A stretch of 64,000 bases of DNA. It comes from Begonia masoniana. Lineage: Eukaryota > Streptophyta > Magnoliopsida > Cucurbitales > Begoniaceae. Both the position numbers and the translations under genes were made by a program. How positions within the stretch are numbered: position 1 is the stretch's first letter; every line of letters starts with the position of its first letter. The stretch is from positions 30,086,051-30,150,050 of the forward strand of contig CM039516.1 in NCBI GenBank assembly GCA_022432975.1, read 5' to 3'. Of the stretch, positions 35,484 to 63,472 are shown in pieces. Below the pieces are notes generated by a model. The model searched no databases. It was not told the DNA's origin and saw only the letters and a list, made by a program, of their open reading frames with translations.

Positions 35484-37630
35484 TGTAACACCCCAAGTTA
35501 TCTGAACCCGGCTCGTTACTCAAAAGCCCGTACATGACTAAGAAATTTTATCCGTATTTTAAAAATTTTCTCAACAATCGACTCTTGACATAAGTTAGGA
35601 TCCGAAAATAAATAAACAATTAAAACTTGCAGCGGAAATCATTTGGACAATAATAGAGTTAAGCAAAACTGTGAAAAACATCGCTAGGATAATCGTTCGG
35701 AATGTTAAGAGTTAATCGGCCAAAAAGAAATAGAGGTTTAAATCGTGAAATACTTAAGAAGTCACAGAAGTCAAATTCATCTGCCGATGAATAAAGTCAA
35801 CGGAAAAGAATGAAACAGGAAATAGAAGGCTTCTTCCGGTGACTAAACGACAAAAGTCCTCCAACATCTACCGATGATGTCAGCACGCATCTGCCGATGA
35901 GTTTACTGAGACATCACCCGATAGACTTAAACCTACACCTTCCGATTGAGTAAACTGCATACGCCGATCACTAAACAACAAACTTTCTACTTATATCTTC
36001 CGATAGACAACATAACTATAACCCGACATCTTCCGATAGACTTCACCTACCGATAGTGAATAGAACAACGACTCGACATCTGCCGATAGACTTCATCTAC
36101 CGATAGTGAACAAAACAACATCTTCCAATAAAACAAGCTACATATACCGATCACTAAACGACAAATTTCGTTCTATATCATCTGATGGCTTCCACTGAAG
36201 ACATCTTCCGATAGACAACAGAACAACAACTCAACCTCTACCGATAAACTTCATCTAACGATTGAGAACAGAACCACATTTCATCTATTCCTTGGTATAC
36301 AAACACAACTCTAACTACAAAAAAGAATTTACTCACTTCACTGAAACCATTCAAAAACATTTCAAACCATTACATTACTAAAAATCCAGTGAGTGCCAAC
36401 ATTAAATCCCAACAGAATATTATTAACAGGAAAAATCTCGAAATCGTATTCAAAACATTGAAATCACTACTGTCATGAAAACTCAACATAGTTAAATTGA
36501 AACACTGTCAACTGAATTTTCACACCAACAGACATCAGTTAATCCGCCTCATCAGTATACAAGTTCGAGACAGAGAAGTGCTCCCCAACTCCATCTATTC
36601 ATCAGTAAACTCATGGAATTCACCTGTGGTATCCTCAACACCTACATCACAAAACTCATATATTAGCCTAATGCTAAGTAAGTAAAGCAATAATGAAATG
36701 ATATGCTGAAACTTAAATCCTAATTATGCAGTTTCTACTTTCACATCTCAGTTGCACATTCGTTCAATCACTGATCTGATCCCTCGGTTCCCTTGGGAGT
36801 GAGATCAATTCTCCCAATGTCATACATCATCTTCATTAGTTAAGGGGTGGATGAATTCCCTTAATAGCTGTTCTGATCCCTCAATTCCCTTGGGAGTGGG
36901 ATCAATTCTCCCAATGTCATAAATCCTCTTCATCAATTAAGGGGTGGATTAGTTCCCTTAACCGCCAATGCATTTCAATCTGTACATGTCTTTCCATAAT
37001 GATAGATGAAAGTTCATTTTCGTAATTCTTTTAAAAACATGATGCATGACATACAGAAAATACTCAAACATGCATAAACCTACTGTTTTGTGATGTAGGC
37101 CCGAAGGCACACACAATACTTCACTTACCTGGCTTCACCGAGAGTTCCTGGTGGTAGGATATTCCAAGAGCTGGCTCACCTAAAACATAAGCACAGCATT
37201 ACTAAACTTCATTCTAAACATTAGGAAATCTAAAGGGGCTAGTTCTTGGGGTTCTGTTCCTCGCCATTCCCGATTCATCGCTAAACCCCAAATCTCATCC
37301 CTCACTCTCTGTACTTCCAAAATGCACACATAGCCATCCACCAGTTATCTAGACACTAAAAAGCAAGTAATCGAATCAAAACTCACCTTGGTTGGAGGGG
37401 AATCGCCTAGGGGAAATCTGTCGAGCTGAGAGGTAAAAAGAAATGAAACAGTGGCGGCTACTCACACTGGACTTTTCCTTAAATACGTTATCCACTATGT
37501 AAAAATTCTTATTACCATCATGCCCTCTCCTGATCATTTATTAACCTAATCAATAACTCCCCCAACCCTTCTATAAATGTACATCATAAATAATAAATTA
37601 AATTTTGGTTCGATGGAACCGGGTGCTACA
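35484..37630 (-). repeat. A-type 5' LTR of the 14-kb gypsy element
   Basis: 2,147 bp. It contains TATTTAAGG (complement near 37480), the donor-like CTTACCTGG complement near 37130, an invariant block near 37080-37110, and hairpins at 36793-36817 and 36840-36864 plus a second pair. Confidence 0.93.
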
Positions 37631-37635
37631 TAATT

Positions 37636-38211
37636 TTTGTGACCATTTCTCCTTACACCTAAAACCCAAAATAAGCTCCTCTTGTTGCTGCTTTTTTTAT
37701 TAATCCCACTTGGGACTTTGGACACTTGGCCTAGTCATTTGAATGCATTGGAGTGATCCAACAAAGTTGTCCTGCCTTCTTGGACCTCTTGTTTTAGTCT
37801 TCCCTAGCAAACATAAAGGGCTCAACTCGTGGTGTGTTACCCCAACCTATTCAAGGCTCTTCCTTGAGAATCCAATCCACAAATTTAGATTAGAGACTAT
37901 ATTAATCTAAACTATGGTTCCACTAGTAAAAGTAAAGATTGATCTATCGACTTGCTTGTCTAGTCAACCACATCTAGTTTTCGATCAACTATTGTCGTGT
38001 TGTAAAAATCAATCGCTTTGTTGCTCATGTAGACTATGATCCCATTATTTGGTCAATTATTCCTAATATAAGGTCGATCACACTTTGACTTTTTATTAGA
38101 TGGTTCTACTTTATCACTTAGGCATGTAGCACCTTAGTGAGATGCAATGGCCAGTTGTGGAGTCTCTTCTTATTTGGTTTCTGTTTTTAATTGAATGAAC
38201 TTTGTTTACAA
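37636..38211. other. Unassigned host-side sequence
   Basis: Sequence interrupted by the 14-kb gypsy element (its other side is 23281-23515). No open frame or repeat family was recognised. Confidence 0.4.
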
Positions 38212-38329
38212 CTAGAGGTGAGCAAGAATCGACCAAAATTGAGAATCGGACTAGAACCTACCTAGTTGGTCCGGTTCTGGTCGATTTTGCCCATTAAATT
38301 AATAATTTTTAGTTTTGATTTACCAGAAC

Positions 38330-40497
38330 TGTAACACCCGGTTCTATAGAACTAATTATTTAATCTTTTAATTAATGGTACACCTTACATGACAATAATA
38401 AATGTAGGGTTAATGGATGACTAGGCAAGGGCATAAAAGTAATTGGAAATTTAAAAGTGGATAACGTATTTAAGGAAAGAGGTTTTAGATTTAATGAACT
38501 GTAGCCGCCTCCATTCCCCCACTTTTTTCTCTTTCGGTCTTCAGCTCAAGCAGCAGAGCTCTCTAGGCTATTCTTCTACTCGAATCTTCTCAAAACTAGG
38601 TGAGCCTTACTTCGATTTCTTGTTGTACTGGTAGCTATCGATGATTGGAGAGGGTATAAGTGTGAGTTTTGTGAATGCCGTATGGGTAAGCTAGTTCGGG
38701 TTTTGTGGTAAATCGGGAATGTATAATGAACTAAGCTTCCAAACTAGTTTCCCTAGATTTCTGGATAGATTAGAATAAGGTTTAGTAGAAATCTGATTAA
38801 TATTCTGTTTATGACTTAGGTGAACAAAACTTCTGAAATAGTTTGAAACCGAGCATTTCCAAAAGAGCCAGGTAAGTGAAGTTTGCTTGTGCCTTCGGGC
38901 CTACATCACAAAACAGTAGGATTATGTGTGTTTGAATGTTTTTATGTCATGCATCATATTTTTGAAAGTATGCGAAAATGATTTTACATGAAATGACATG
39001 GTAAGGAATGAACAGACTGTAACAGATAAGTTGTTAAGGGAACTAATCCGCCCCTTAATCGAGAGAGAGGATGTATGACTTTGGGAGAAGTGATCCAACT
39101 CCCAATTTCACAGGGGGATCTGAACAGTTGTTAAGGGAACTAATCCGCCCCTTAATTGAGAGGGAGGATGTATGACTTTGGGAGAAATGATCCAACTCCC
39201 AATTTCACAGGGGGGTCAGATCAGAAACGAACGCATATGCAACTGAGATGAGAAAGTAGAAACTGCATATTTAGGAGTTTATGTTTCAGCATTTCATTTT
39301 GTCACTGCTTTACTAACTTAACATTAGGCTAATAGATGAGTTTTGTGATGTAGGTGAAGAAGCCTCAGAAGGTGTGTTCTTTGAGCATGTTGAGGACTAG
39401 GCAGGTTGGGGGAGCACTTCAATGCCACGGATTGGTGATTCTGGTAAGGCGGTTTAACTGGTGTCAGTAGATGAGAAGGTTTAGTAAACCATGATTCGAT
39501 TTAAATATATTGGGAGTTTTAGCGACAATAGTAGTTTTGGATGTTTTGGATACAATCTGAGATTTTTTCTTATAATGATACTCTGTTAGTTCTTTTAAAG
39601 TGGTCTTTACCAAATTTTGGAATAATACACGAATTTAAGTAGTTTTGAATGATTTTTAGTAAAATGCTCAGGTTCCTTGGTGGTCGGAGTTTCTCTGTGT
39701 TTAGAGTGAAATTTGCTGCTAAGCTGAGTTGTTGTTTCTGTTGTCTGTCGGAAGACGTTGTCTACCGGTAGATGTTAGATGGGTAAATCGTCCAGCTGAC
39801 GTCATCGGATGATGTCTTCAGTAAGCCATCGGATGATGTCTTTAGTAAAAGCCATCGGATGATGTCTTCAGTAAAAGCCATCGGATGATGTCTTCAGTAA
39901 AAGCCATCGGATGATGTCTTCAGTAAAAGCCATCAGATGACGCCTTAGTAAAAGTTATCGGTAAATGTGTATATTAAGTTTTGTCGTTTAGTGATCGGTG
40001 GATGTCGTGTAATAGACCTATCAGAAGATGGAGTAGAAGTGTTATCGTTTAGTGATCGGTGGATGTCGTGTAATAGACCTATCGGAAGATGTAATAGAAG
40101 TGTTGTCGTTTAGTGATCGGTGGATGTCGTGTATTAGACCTATCGGAAGATGTAGTAGAAGTGTTGTCGTTTAGTGATCGGTAGATGTAGCAAGTAATTT
40201 GTCGTTTAGTGACCGGATGATGTGCTCTGTTTTGTTTTGTGATTAAAAGATTTTCTTTTGTCGTTTAGTGACCGGACGACGTGATCAGTTTTCTCTTTCT
40301 CTTTCAACCAACTGCCTTAAATATTTTAAATATTTAATAAAGATTATTTTTATATAATGATTTTTCCACTGCAAGATTTAACGTTTCAAGAGTCAAACCT
40401 TGATCATCAAATAAAATTTTAAAGTTTTTACAAAGTCTCATAGTTCGGTTAAGTAGGATGAGCAACGAACCGGGTTTATATAATTCGGGGCGTTATA
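38330..40497 (+). mobile_element. A-type solo LTR with AGAAC duplication
   Basis: Starts TGTAACACCCGG and ends TTCGGGGCGTTATA, 2,168 bp. AGAAC is at 38325-38329 and 40498-40502. The terminal CA has become TA, a C-to-T change in the otherwise invariant end. It carries TATTTAAGG at 38467-38475, CCAG|GTAAGT at 38871/38872, hairpins at 39034-39202, TGACGTCA at 39797 and tandem arrays from 39818. Confidence 0.95.
39818..40200 (+). repeat. Two adjoining tandem arrays inside the solo LTR
   Basis: The first array has about five to six copies of a 26-bp unit (CATCGGATGATGTCTTCAGT plus AAAAGC). The second has about three to four copies of a roughly 61-bp unit with TGTCGTTTAGTGATCGGTGG and GACCTATCGGAAGATG. 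Degenerate versions of both units occur in other A- and B-type LTRs here. Confidence 0.9.
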
Positions 40498-40771
40498 AGA
40501 ACTGAAGTTATCAGTTTGATTTTCGGGTCTAAAGATAGAAGACCACTAAAATAGGACCGGACCATACTGTATAACCCTAAATTCCTAATTCACTTTCCAT
40601 CTGTCGCTGCCTTTTCTGTTCAACAGACGACTCTCAAGTCTCTTGCCCTCGCCGTCCCTCATCCTCTGTCGCACACTTCTTGTTTCTTGTTTATTCGATT
40701 ACAAGTTAGCCCATTCCTCTGTTTCAGACATTTTTGAACTGTTTTTGGGATATTTCACTCTAGATTTTTGG

Positions 40772-41850
40772 TAGGGGTGAGCAAAATTGGTCTAGATCGA
40801 AGAACCTGACCAGAACCAACGTATTTGGTCCGGTTCTTGTCGGTTTTGCACAAAAAATAAACACTATTCGGTTTGTCTCTTTCAGAACCAAATTTCCCGG
40901 TTCGGTTCTAGGTTTAATGACACAAAATCGAATAGTGACCGAAGAACCAGACCATTGAGGCACTAACTCTAACTATTTAGTACCTATGTTTCGACATCGA
41001 CACATCATGCAGTTCTTTCATCTTCACAGAGAAACTCTCTCCTCAGTCTCTCGTCGTCTCTCGTAGTCTCCAGTCACCAACTCGCATTCACCCTCGGTCG
41101 TGCACGCCTCTAAAACCCTCTGTCGCAGTAAGATAAACCTTTTCTTCTGACATTCATCGACGATCCTGCCAGCCACCTACGACTGTGTTTTCGCTGTTTC
41201 TTTTCGTGAAACCTTACTACCTGAGGTTGTCGTTCTCTCTCTCTTGTTTGGTTATTTGGACGGTCGAAGCCGGAAAGAAACGAATTCCGTTTTGGTTGCT
41301 TTTACTTTATATTGATTTTGTTGAATTTTGAGTTGAATTCTGGGTTGGTGTCTGTGCTTTTCTGCTTTTTCCTATTTTCACTCCCTTGTCACTAAACTTA
41401 AGAAACGAATTCCGTTTTGGGTGCTTTTTCCTCTAGGCATTTATCAATGGTAGAATGTGAAAATCATAGAGAGGAGAAGTAGATTTGATGGTGAAAACCA
41501 TTATCTTCTATATACTTATTCGTTTTTTTTTGTTTTTGTTTTAATTTATCAAACAGACAATGATTTTTTATGATAAATTGTTATCCAGGCTCTTCCTCCA
41601 TTCAGATCATCCTCAGAAAGAAATGTTGAAACTGATTTTGTTGCTGTAGAAAACTGATTTTTGAAACTGAAATGTTGAAACTGATTTTTTAATGGGAAAA
41701 CTGGAATCAGACTAGAACTCGAATCAAAATTCTGGTCTGGTCCTTAAAAAAAATTTGATGGTACCGATCCTAAAAATTGAAAACCGAATATTATTGGTCC
41801 GATCCTAATTTTTCTCAAAATCGGACCGGACCAGACCACGTACACCCCTA
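40772..41850. mobile_element. hAT-like non-autonomous DNA element
   Basis: It starts TAGGGGTGAGCAAAATTGG and ends GTACACCCCTA, so the outermost TAGGGGTG is inverted at both ends. Candidate 8-bp target duplications are ATTTTTGG (40764-40771) and ATTTTGGG (41851-41858), one mismatch. The subterminal regions carry GGTCCGGTTC and GGACCGGACCAGACC repeats. No transposase is present. Plant hAT elements commonly have TAGGGGTG-type ends and 8-bp duplications (family knowledge). Confidence 0.6.
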
Positions 41851-41857
41851 ATTTTGG

Positions 41858-41888
41858 GGTACTCTCTCGGCTTAACCGAAAGAGTACC
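41858..41888. repeat. Inverted repeat, 13-bp arms, 5-nt loop
   Basis: GGTACTCTCTCGG and CCGAAAGAGTACC pair with one mismatch around the loop CTTAA. It lies next to the hAT-like element's right end. Confidence 0.8.
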
Positions 41889-42767
41889 GACCATCTGTTT
41901 TAGACTTCTGCTTGTAGTACCGACTCTCTATTTTGTGTTCTCTATTTAACCATTGCATGTATCATGTTTAATTGACATATTTTCTGTTTAGTTCTATTTA
42001 TATTTTCTATTTTTTAGTTGTGTTTTTTGTTTTAATTTTACAGCATGAGCCGAGACCAGATTTTTTTGAGCAATTGTTGTGCATTCTATTTAGTAATTAG
42101 GTTGTGTAAATTATGTTTTAGCTATGTATTTTTTTGTTCTGTTTGTGTAGCATGTTTCTTGTGATTTGCAGCCAAGTATTATAAATGAGAAATAAAGAAA
42201 AAAAAAATCGAGAGGACCAGAACCGGACCAGAACCGAGACCAGAAATCTTGTTCGGTCTTGAAAAATTTTTTGGGCTTACGACTTTATATTATTGAAAGA
42301 TTATATACTTCAAATATAAGTTATAGACTCATTTAAGTTATCAATGAAGATATTTTTTTTCTTTGTTATCATCACTGAGACACTGACTAAACCTAGATAT
42401 ATCGGCAAAGATGTACTGTCGAGAGCAAAGCTTCTTTTGGTTTAAGAAAATTAACTATGTTGTTAACTTATTCAATAATTCTACATTCTAAATTTACTTT
42501 CTGACGTGACAAATACATGTTACTCATTAATTAGAGTATTAATCAAGATCAATTAGAATTGGTTAAGTAAAGAATCAATTGCACAAATTAATAATCATTG
42601 CAAAATAAAATTAAAGCCTTGAATTAGAGAATAAAGCTGTTATTAATATTAAATAAAATTGAATTAGCAAGAGTGCTTTTTAACAAATGGGAATGACTAG
42701 CACCGGCGTCACTGAAAGCTTAAATAACCGTCTTCTTCATTTCTGTACCTTACACTGTTCGCTGCTG

Positions 42768-42803
<36 letters not shown>
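42768..42803. repeat. Poly-A tract of 36 bases
   Basis: An uninterrupted A run. It could be a microsatellite or the tail of an old retroposon; no duplication was recognised. Confidence 0.9.
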
Positions 42804-42807
<4 letters not shown>

Positions 42808-42979
42808 AATACATCATTAATCCGTTTTTGCGAACGAAAGTTTGAACGAAGCCGTAATAATAAATTTTGAATTTAGGCAAAATAATTAAATTTTTGGAGA
42901 AATGAATCGTTAGTTTAAGTAACGAAAATAACTACCACAACACTAGAATCAAAGGAAGGCAATTTAGTAATTAACAAAC

Positions 42980-43585
42980 AATTAATAAAATACCAAATCC
43001 CCTTTTCTTCTTCCTCACCCCCGCGATCACATCCATTTCTTCTCGCACCCCCTTCGAACGTTTTCTTCTCCCCCTCGTCGCCCTACATTCTCCCTCTCAC
43101 GGCGATTCCTCTCTTTCCGGCACTCGACTTTCACTTTCTCCTTCGCCTTCGCTCCTTAGGTCAGCTCTAAGCTTTTGGATTGTTTAGATTTCGATTTTCT
43201 AGGGTTTAAACGGATTAGGGTTCGTTAGGGTTTTCGTGAAAAAACGTGAATTTATGTTGAAATTGTTAGGTTTATCGTAATAGCTTTAATTCGACGTATT
43301 GAAGTTTATTGACGTAGATAATCATTATTGGTTCCGATTGGAGTTTATTGAGTTGACTCATTAGAGCTTGAAAAACTCCATTAAGGGAGTTTGGAAATTC
43401 ATGAGGTGAATTGCTCGATACAATGCTCATGAGGAGTTGTATAGTTTAAGGAGATTTCTTTAGTTAGTAGTTTGTAAGTTTCTAAACTTGGTAGTTTAGA
43501 ATTGATTTACATACCGCATGTTTGTGCTTTGCATAGGGAAAAAAAACGCTCCGTGGATGGCGCATGGAATGTCAACAACGCTGAG
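42980..43585 (+). other. Pyrimidine-rich 5' leader and short ATG-containing exon upstream of MLH3
   Basis: 42980-43159 is strongly C/T-rich, like a plant 5' untranslated exon, ending CTCCTTAG|GTCAGC. An intron then ends TTTGCATAG at 43536. The next exon is 43537-43585, ending CTGAG|GTAAGT, and holds ATGGCGCATGGAATG from 43557 (MAHGMSTTLR). That peptide is not a recognisable MutL N-terminus, so this could be an untranslated or upstream-ORF exon of MLH3, or the start of another gene whose body is in the gap. Splice sites are inferred from consensus only. Confidence 0.5.
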
Positions 43586-43751
43586 GTAAGTCTCTATGAT
43601 TTGTTTGGCCGATTGCCTATCACATAAGATCTGTCGATCGAGGAATTGGAGATGTATGTTGTGTTGGGTTAAATGAACGGGTAGTTAGTTTTAGGTTTGG
43701 TTCGGGTTTTAATTCTTAGTTTTTATTTGTTGTTTTTATATTTCTATTTCT

Positions 43752-43851
43752 NNNNNNNNNNNNNNNNNNNNNNNNNNNNNNNNNNNNNNNNNNNNNNNNN
43801 NNNNNNNNNNNNNNNNNNNNNNNNNNNNNNNNNNNNNNNNNNNNNNNNNNN
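43752..43851. other. Assembly gap of exactly 100 N
   Basis: 100 undetermined bases. This round number is the usual placeholder for a gap of unknown size. Visible MLH3 coding sequence resumes 55 bp to the right, already past the ATPase domain. Confidence 0.99.
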
Positions 43852-43906
43852 AAAAAATCTTGTCTTAAATGAACTGACATGATTCTGCTATTATTTGTCT
43901 TGGAAG

Positions 43907-60169
<16,263 letters not shown>

Positions 60170-60514
60170 GTGAAACACTTTTTTCTCTCACTGTTCTCCT
60201 TTCTTAAATTTTGAGATGAAAGTGAATCTAAAACTTTTGTTTTCTGTTCAAAATAAAAATTAACCTTTATCTATCATTTTGGAATTGGTCGCAGATTTTA
60301 TGCTTTTTAAGGCAAGATCTAATTATAATTATTAGAGCTTAATTGATTTACTTACTCATTGATTAAAAGTATATATACATGAATAGAACTTAGTAACAAA
60401 AGAAAAGAAATACCTAAACTAGGAAATAAAATAAATACACATATATAGATACAATTCTAATCCCTATAAATATCTATACATAGCTTAGCCAGTAGCATAT
60501 TTCAACACTCCCCC

Positions 60515-61585
60515 TCAAGCTGGAGCAAAGATGTTAATCATGCCAAGGTTGATTGGAAGATCTTTAAACACTTGATTGTAGAGCCCTTTAGTGAGGACAT
60601 CTGTTAGTTGTTCAGATGTAGGAACATATGGCATACAAATCTTCCTTCTTTCAAGTCTTTCTTTAATGAAATAACGATCAATCTCTACATGTTTTGTTCT
60701 GTTGTGTTGCATTGGATTATGAGCAATGTTGATGGTTGACTTATTGTCACAAAACAGCTTCATTGGCTCATCAATCTCGATCTTTAGTTCTTTTAGAATA
60801 CTTCTAAGCCAAATAACTTCATAAACACCTTGAGTCATTGCTTTGAACTCAGCTTCAACATTGCTCCTTGCCACAACATTTTGCTTTTTGCTCCTCCATG
60901 TCACAAGGTTGCCCCATACAAACGTGCAATAGGTTGATGTAGACCTCCTATCAGTTTTAGATCCTGCCCAATCTGCATCTGTAAACACTTCAATCTGTCT
61001 GTTTTTATTTTTCTTGAATATAATGCCCTTGCCAAGACTTCCTTTGAGGTAGTGGAGAATTCTGTAGACAGCCTTGAGGTGATTTTCAGCTGGACAATGC
61101 ATGAACTGACTTACTAAGCTAACATCAAATGCAATGTCAGACCTCGTATGAGCTAAGTAAATCAGTTTTCCAATCAATTTCTGATATCTGACTTTGTCCA
61201 CAGGCACCTTATTCTTACTTTGACCAAGCTTCTGATTATGATCAATAAGTGTTGAGGCAGACTTGCATCCGAGAACACCTGTTTCTTTGAGGAGATCGAG
61301 CACATACTTCATCTGGGATATAACAATACCATTCTTTGACTTAGCTACTTTCATACCTAGGAAGAATTTAAGATTTCCCAAATCCTTAAGTTCAAACTCA
61401 CAAGCGAGAAGCTTCTTCAATGATGCTATCTCCATCTCATCGTTTCCTGTCACAATTATATCATCCACATACACAATCAGAATAGCAATTTTACCTCTTG
61501 CAGTGTGTTTATAGAATAGTGTATGATCCGATTGAGCTTGTGAATAGCCGTGCTCTTTGACAGCCTTGCAAAACTCGCAAACCAA
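60515..61585 (-). pseudogene. copia reverse transcriptase (C-terminal) and RNase H
   Basis: 356 codons: the YVDDIIVTGND catalytic box, FELKDLGNLKFFLGMKV, YQKLIGKLIYLAHTRSDIAF, the TDADWAGSKTDRRSTSTYC RNase H motif and QLTDVLTKGL at the end, all typical of copia. The upstream RT part (61586-62035) carries frame breaks around RGLTQTYSL and KPSLYGL-like sequence. Confidence 0.88.
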
Positions 61586-62038
61586 GCACGAGAGGATTTC
61601 TTGAGGCCGTATAAAGACTTAGTCGACAGACCTTTCCTACAACACTCGCATTATCAAATCCTGGAGGCACTTGCATGAACATTTCTTCTTCTAAATCACC
61701 ATTAAGAAATGCATTCTTAACATCAAACTGAAAAAGAGGTCAATCTAGATTAGCAGCTAGTGAAAGTAAGATTCTGACGCTGTTGAATTTGGTAATTGGG
61801 GCAAATGTTTCCACATAATCTAGGCTATAGGTTTGAGTAAACCCTCGAGCTACAAGCCTAGTTTTGTATCTTTCTACCGAGTCATTCGAGTTATACTTGA
61901 TTGTGAAAATCTACTTGCTTCCAACGAGGTGTTTTTCTTTTGGAAGTTCTGTCATTTCTCAAGTTTTATTATTCTTCAAAGCTCTCATTTCTTCTAGGAT
62001 AGCCTCCCTCCACTTTGGAATACTTAGTGTTTCTCGTA

Positions 62039-63390
62039 TCATTTTTGGAATTTCATCATCAGTAATGCAAGTGGTGAAGACTCTAAAACTAGGGGATAAA
62101 TTATGACACGATGAGCAATAGGATGTTTGGTACACTCACGTACACCTTTCCTAAGAGCTATGGGTACACTAAGATCACTTTGAATTGGCTCCGGGGTTAT
62201 AACATGTTCACTGTGGTCAGACTTTAGAGTTGGATCAAGAGGAAATGGAATAGAGTTGAGATTACTTGGATAAACATTTGGTTCAGATGATGGCACTGTT
62301 GGAGTAGGCAGTAGATCAATGCGTTTGTTTTCTTTCATTCTCGAGTAAACACGAAGTTTAGAGGTGGGAGCCACGTTACTCACAGCAGGTTCTACATTTA
62401 TTGTCATGTTTTGGTCATAGTTAAGAACAGATGTAGACATAACAATGGTTTCTCAAAACTTATCTTCACTTGTTTCCGTATTCTCCTCTTGAAGAGAAGT
62501 TTTTTCAAAAAAAGATTTATTTTCAAAGAATGTGATATTCATGTTAATAAACATTTTTTCCGAGCTCGTATCAAAACATTTGTATCTTTTTTGAGTAGGA
62601 GAGAAACCTAAGAAAGCACATTTAGTTGCCCTAGGATCTAATTTATTTCGGTTGTGATCATAAATGTGAACAAAACTCGTACAACCAAAAACTTTAGGTA
62701 CTAAGTGAGTACAGATCTGTTTTGAAGAAAATATGATTGTAAAGCTTTTAAGGGGGGTTGATAGCATAGTACTTTGCTTGACATCTTATTAATTAGGTAT
62801 GTAGCATTAAGTATGGTCTTTTCCCAAAATCTTTTAGGTACATTCATAGAAAACATGAGAGCTCGAGCTACTTCTAACAGATGTCGATTCTTTTTTCGGC
62901 AATTCCGTTTTGTTGAGGTGTATCAATACACGAACTATGGTGGATGATGTCTTGTTCTACAAGAAACTTACCAAGAATGTTGTTAAAAAATTCTCTCCCA
63001 TTATCAGTTCTCAAAAACTTGAATTTGAGATTGAAATTGAGTTTTAATCATGGAGTTAAAAATTTAGAAAGTTTCAGCAGCCTTAAATTTTTCTTTAAGG
63101 AGGTAAATATATGTGTTTCTTGTATGATCATCAATAAAAGTAATGAACCATCTAGAGCCAGACAGATTTCTAACCCTAGATGGTCCCCATATTTCACTAT
63201 GAATAAGTGAAAAAGGTTTAGATGACATGTATGCTAAAGTAGGATAAACAGATCGCCTATCTTTAGGAAATTGAAAAATCTCACGTTGAAATGAACTAAT
63301 TTTTTTATCCTTGAATAACGTAGGAAATAAGTGTTTCAAATAACCAAACCTAGGATGACCAAGTCTATTAGTGCCATAACATAATTTCAT
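62039..63390 (-). pseudogene. copia integrase core and C-terminal region, broken
   Basis: Fragments in different frames: 63064-63390 includes SLIHSEIWGPSRVRNLSGSR then WFITFIDDHTRNTYIY (catalytic core start); 62453-62767 includes FGCTSFVHIYDHNRNKLDPR then CAFLGFSPTQKRYKC (C-terminal GKGY-like region); 62039-62440 is the variable linker before RT (TKHPIAHRVIIYPL). At least two frameshifts separate them. Confidence 0.83.
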
Positions 63391-63472
63391 TCTCTAAAGA
63401 TAAAAAACTAAAGGCTGTCTGAGGCAAAGAAGTAAAGACCACCGCTTTCTTTACCATTACCAATCATCTTCC

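Larger units (their letters stand above)
23516..37630 (-). mobile_element. Complete Tekay/Del-like gypsy element with TAATT duplication, containing two solo LTRs
   Basis: Both LTRs, primer site, polypurine tract, gag and pol are present on the minus strand, and TAATT flanks the element at 23511-23515 and 37631-37635. Of the 14,115 bp, about 5.17 kb are two later B-type solo LTRs with their duplicated bases. The two terminal LTRs are nearly identical by eye, apart from scattered substitutions and a 17-bp length difference (23516 copy 2,130 bp, 35484 copy 2,147 bp). This makes the element relatively young, although its reading frames are already broken by stops and indels. Confidence 0.94.
38212..40580. 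mobile_element. Possible hAT-like non-autonomous element split by a solo LTR
   Basis: The left flank begins TAGAGGTGAGCAAGAATCG and contains GGTCCGGTTCTGGTCGATTT; the right flank contains GACCGGACCATACTG and ends near ACCCTAA. This resembles the element at 40772-41850. The ends are only roughly inverted and I found no target duplication, so the boundaries are tentative; the element could extend to about 42280. Confidence 0.35.

Noticed and set aside
43557..43585. MAHGMSTTLR as the true N-terminus of MLH3
   Set aside because: It does not resemble a MutL N-terminus and cannot be linked across the gap. Kept only as an ATG-containing exon of uncertain gene.
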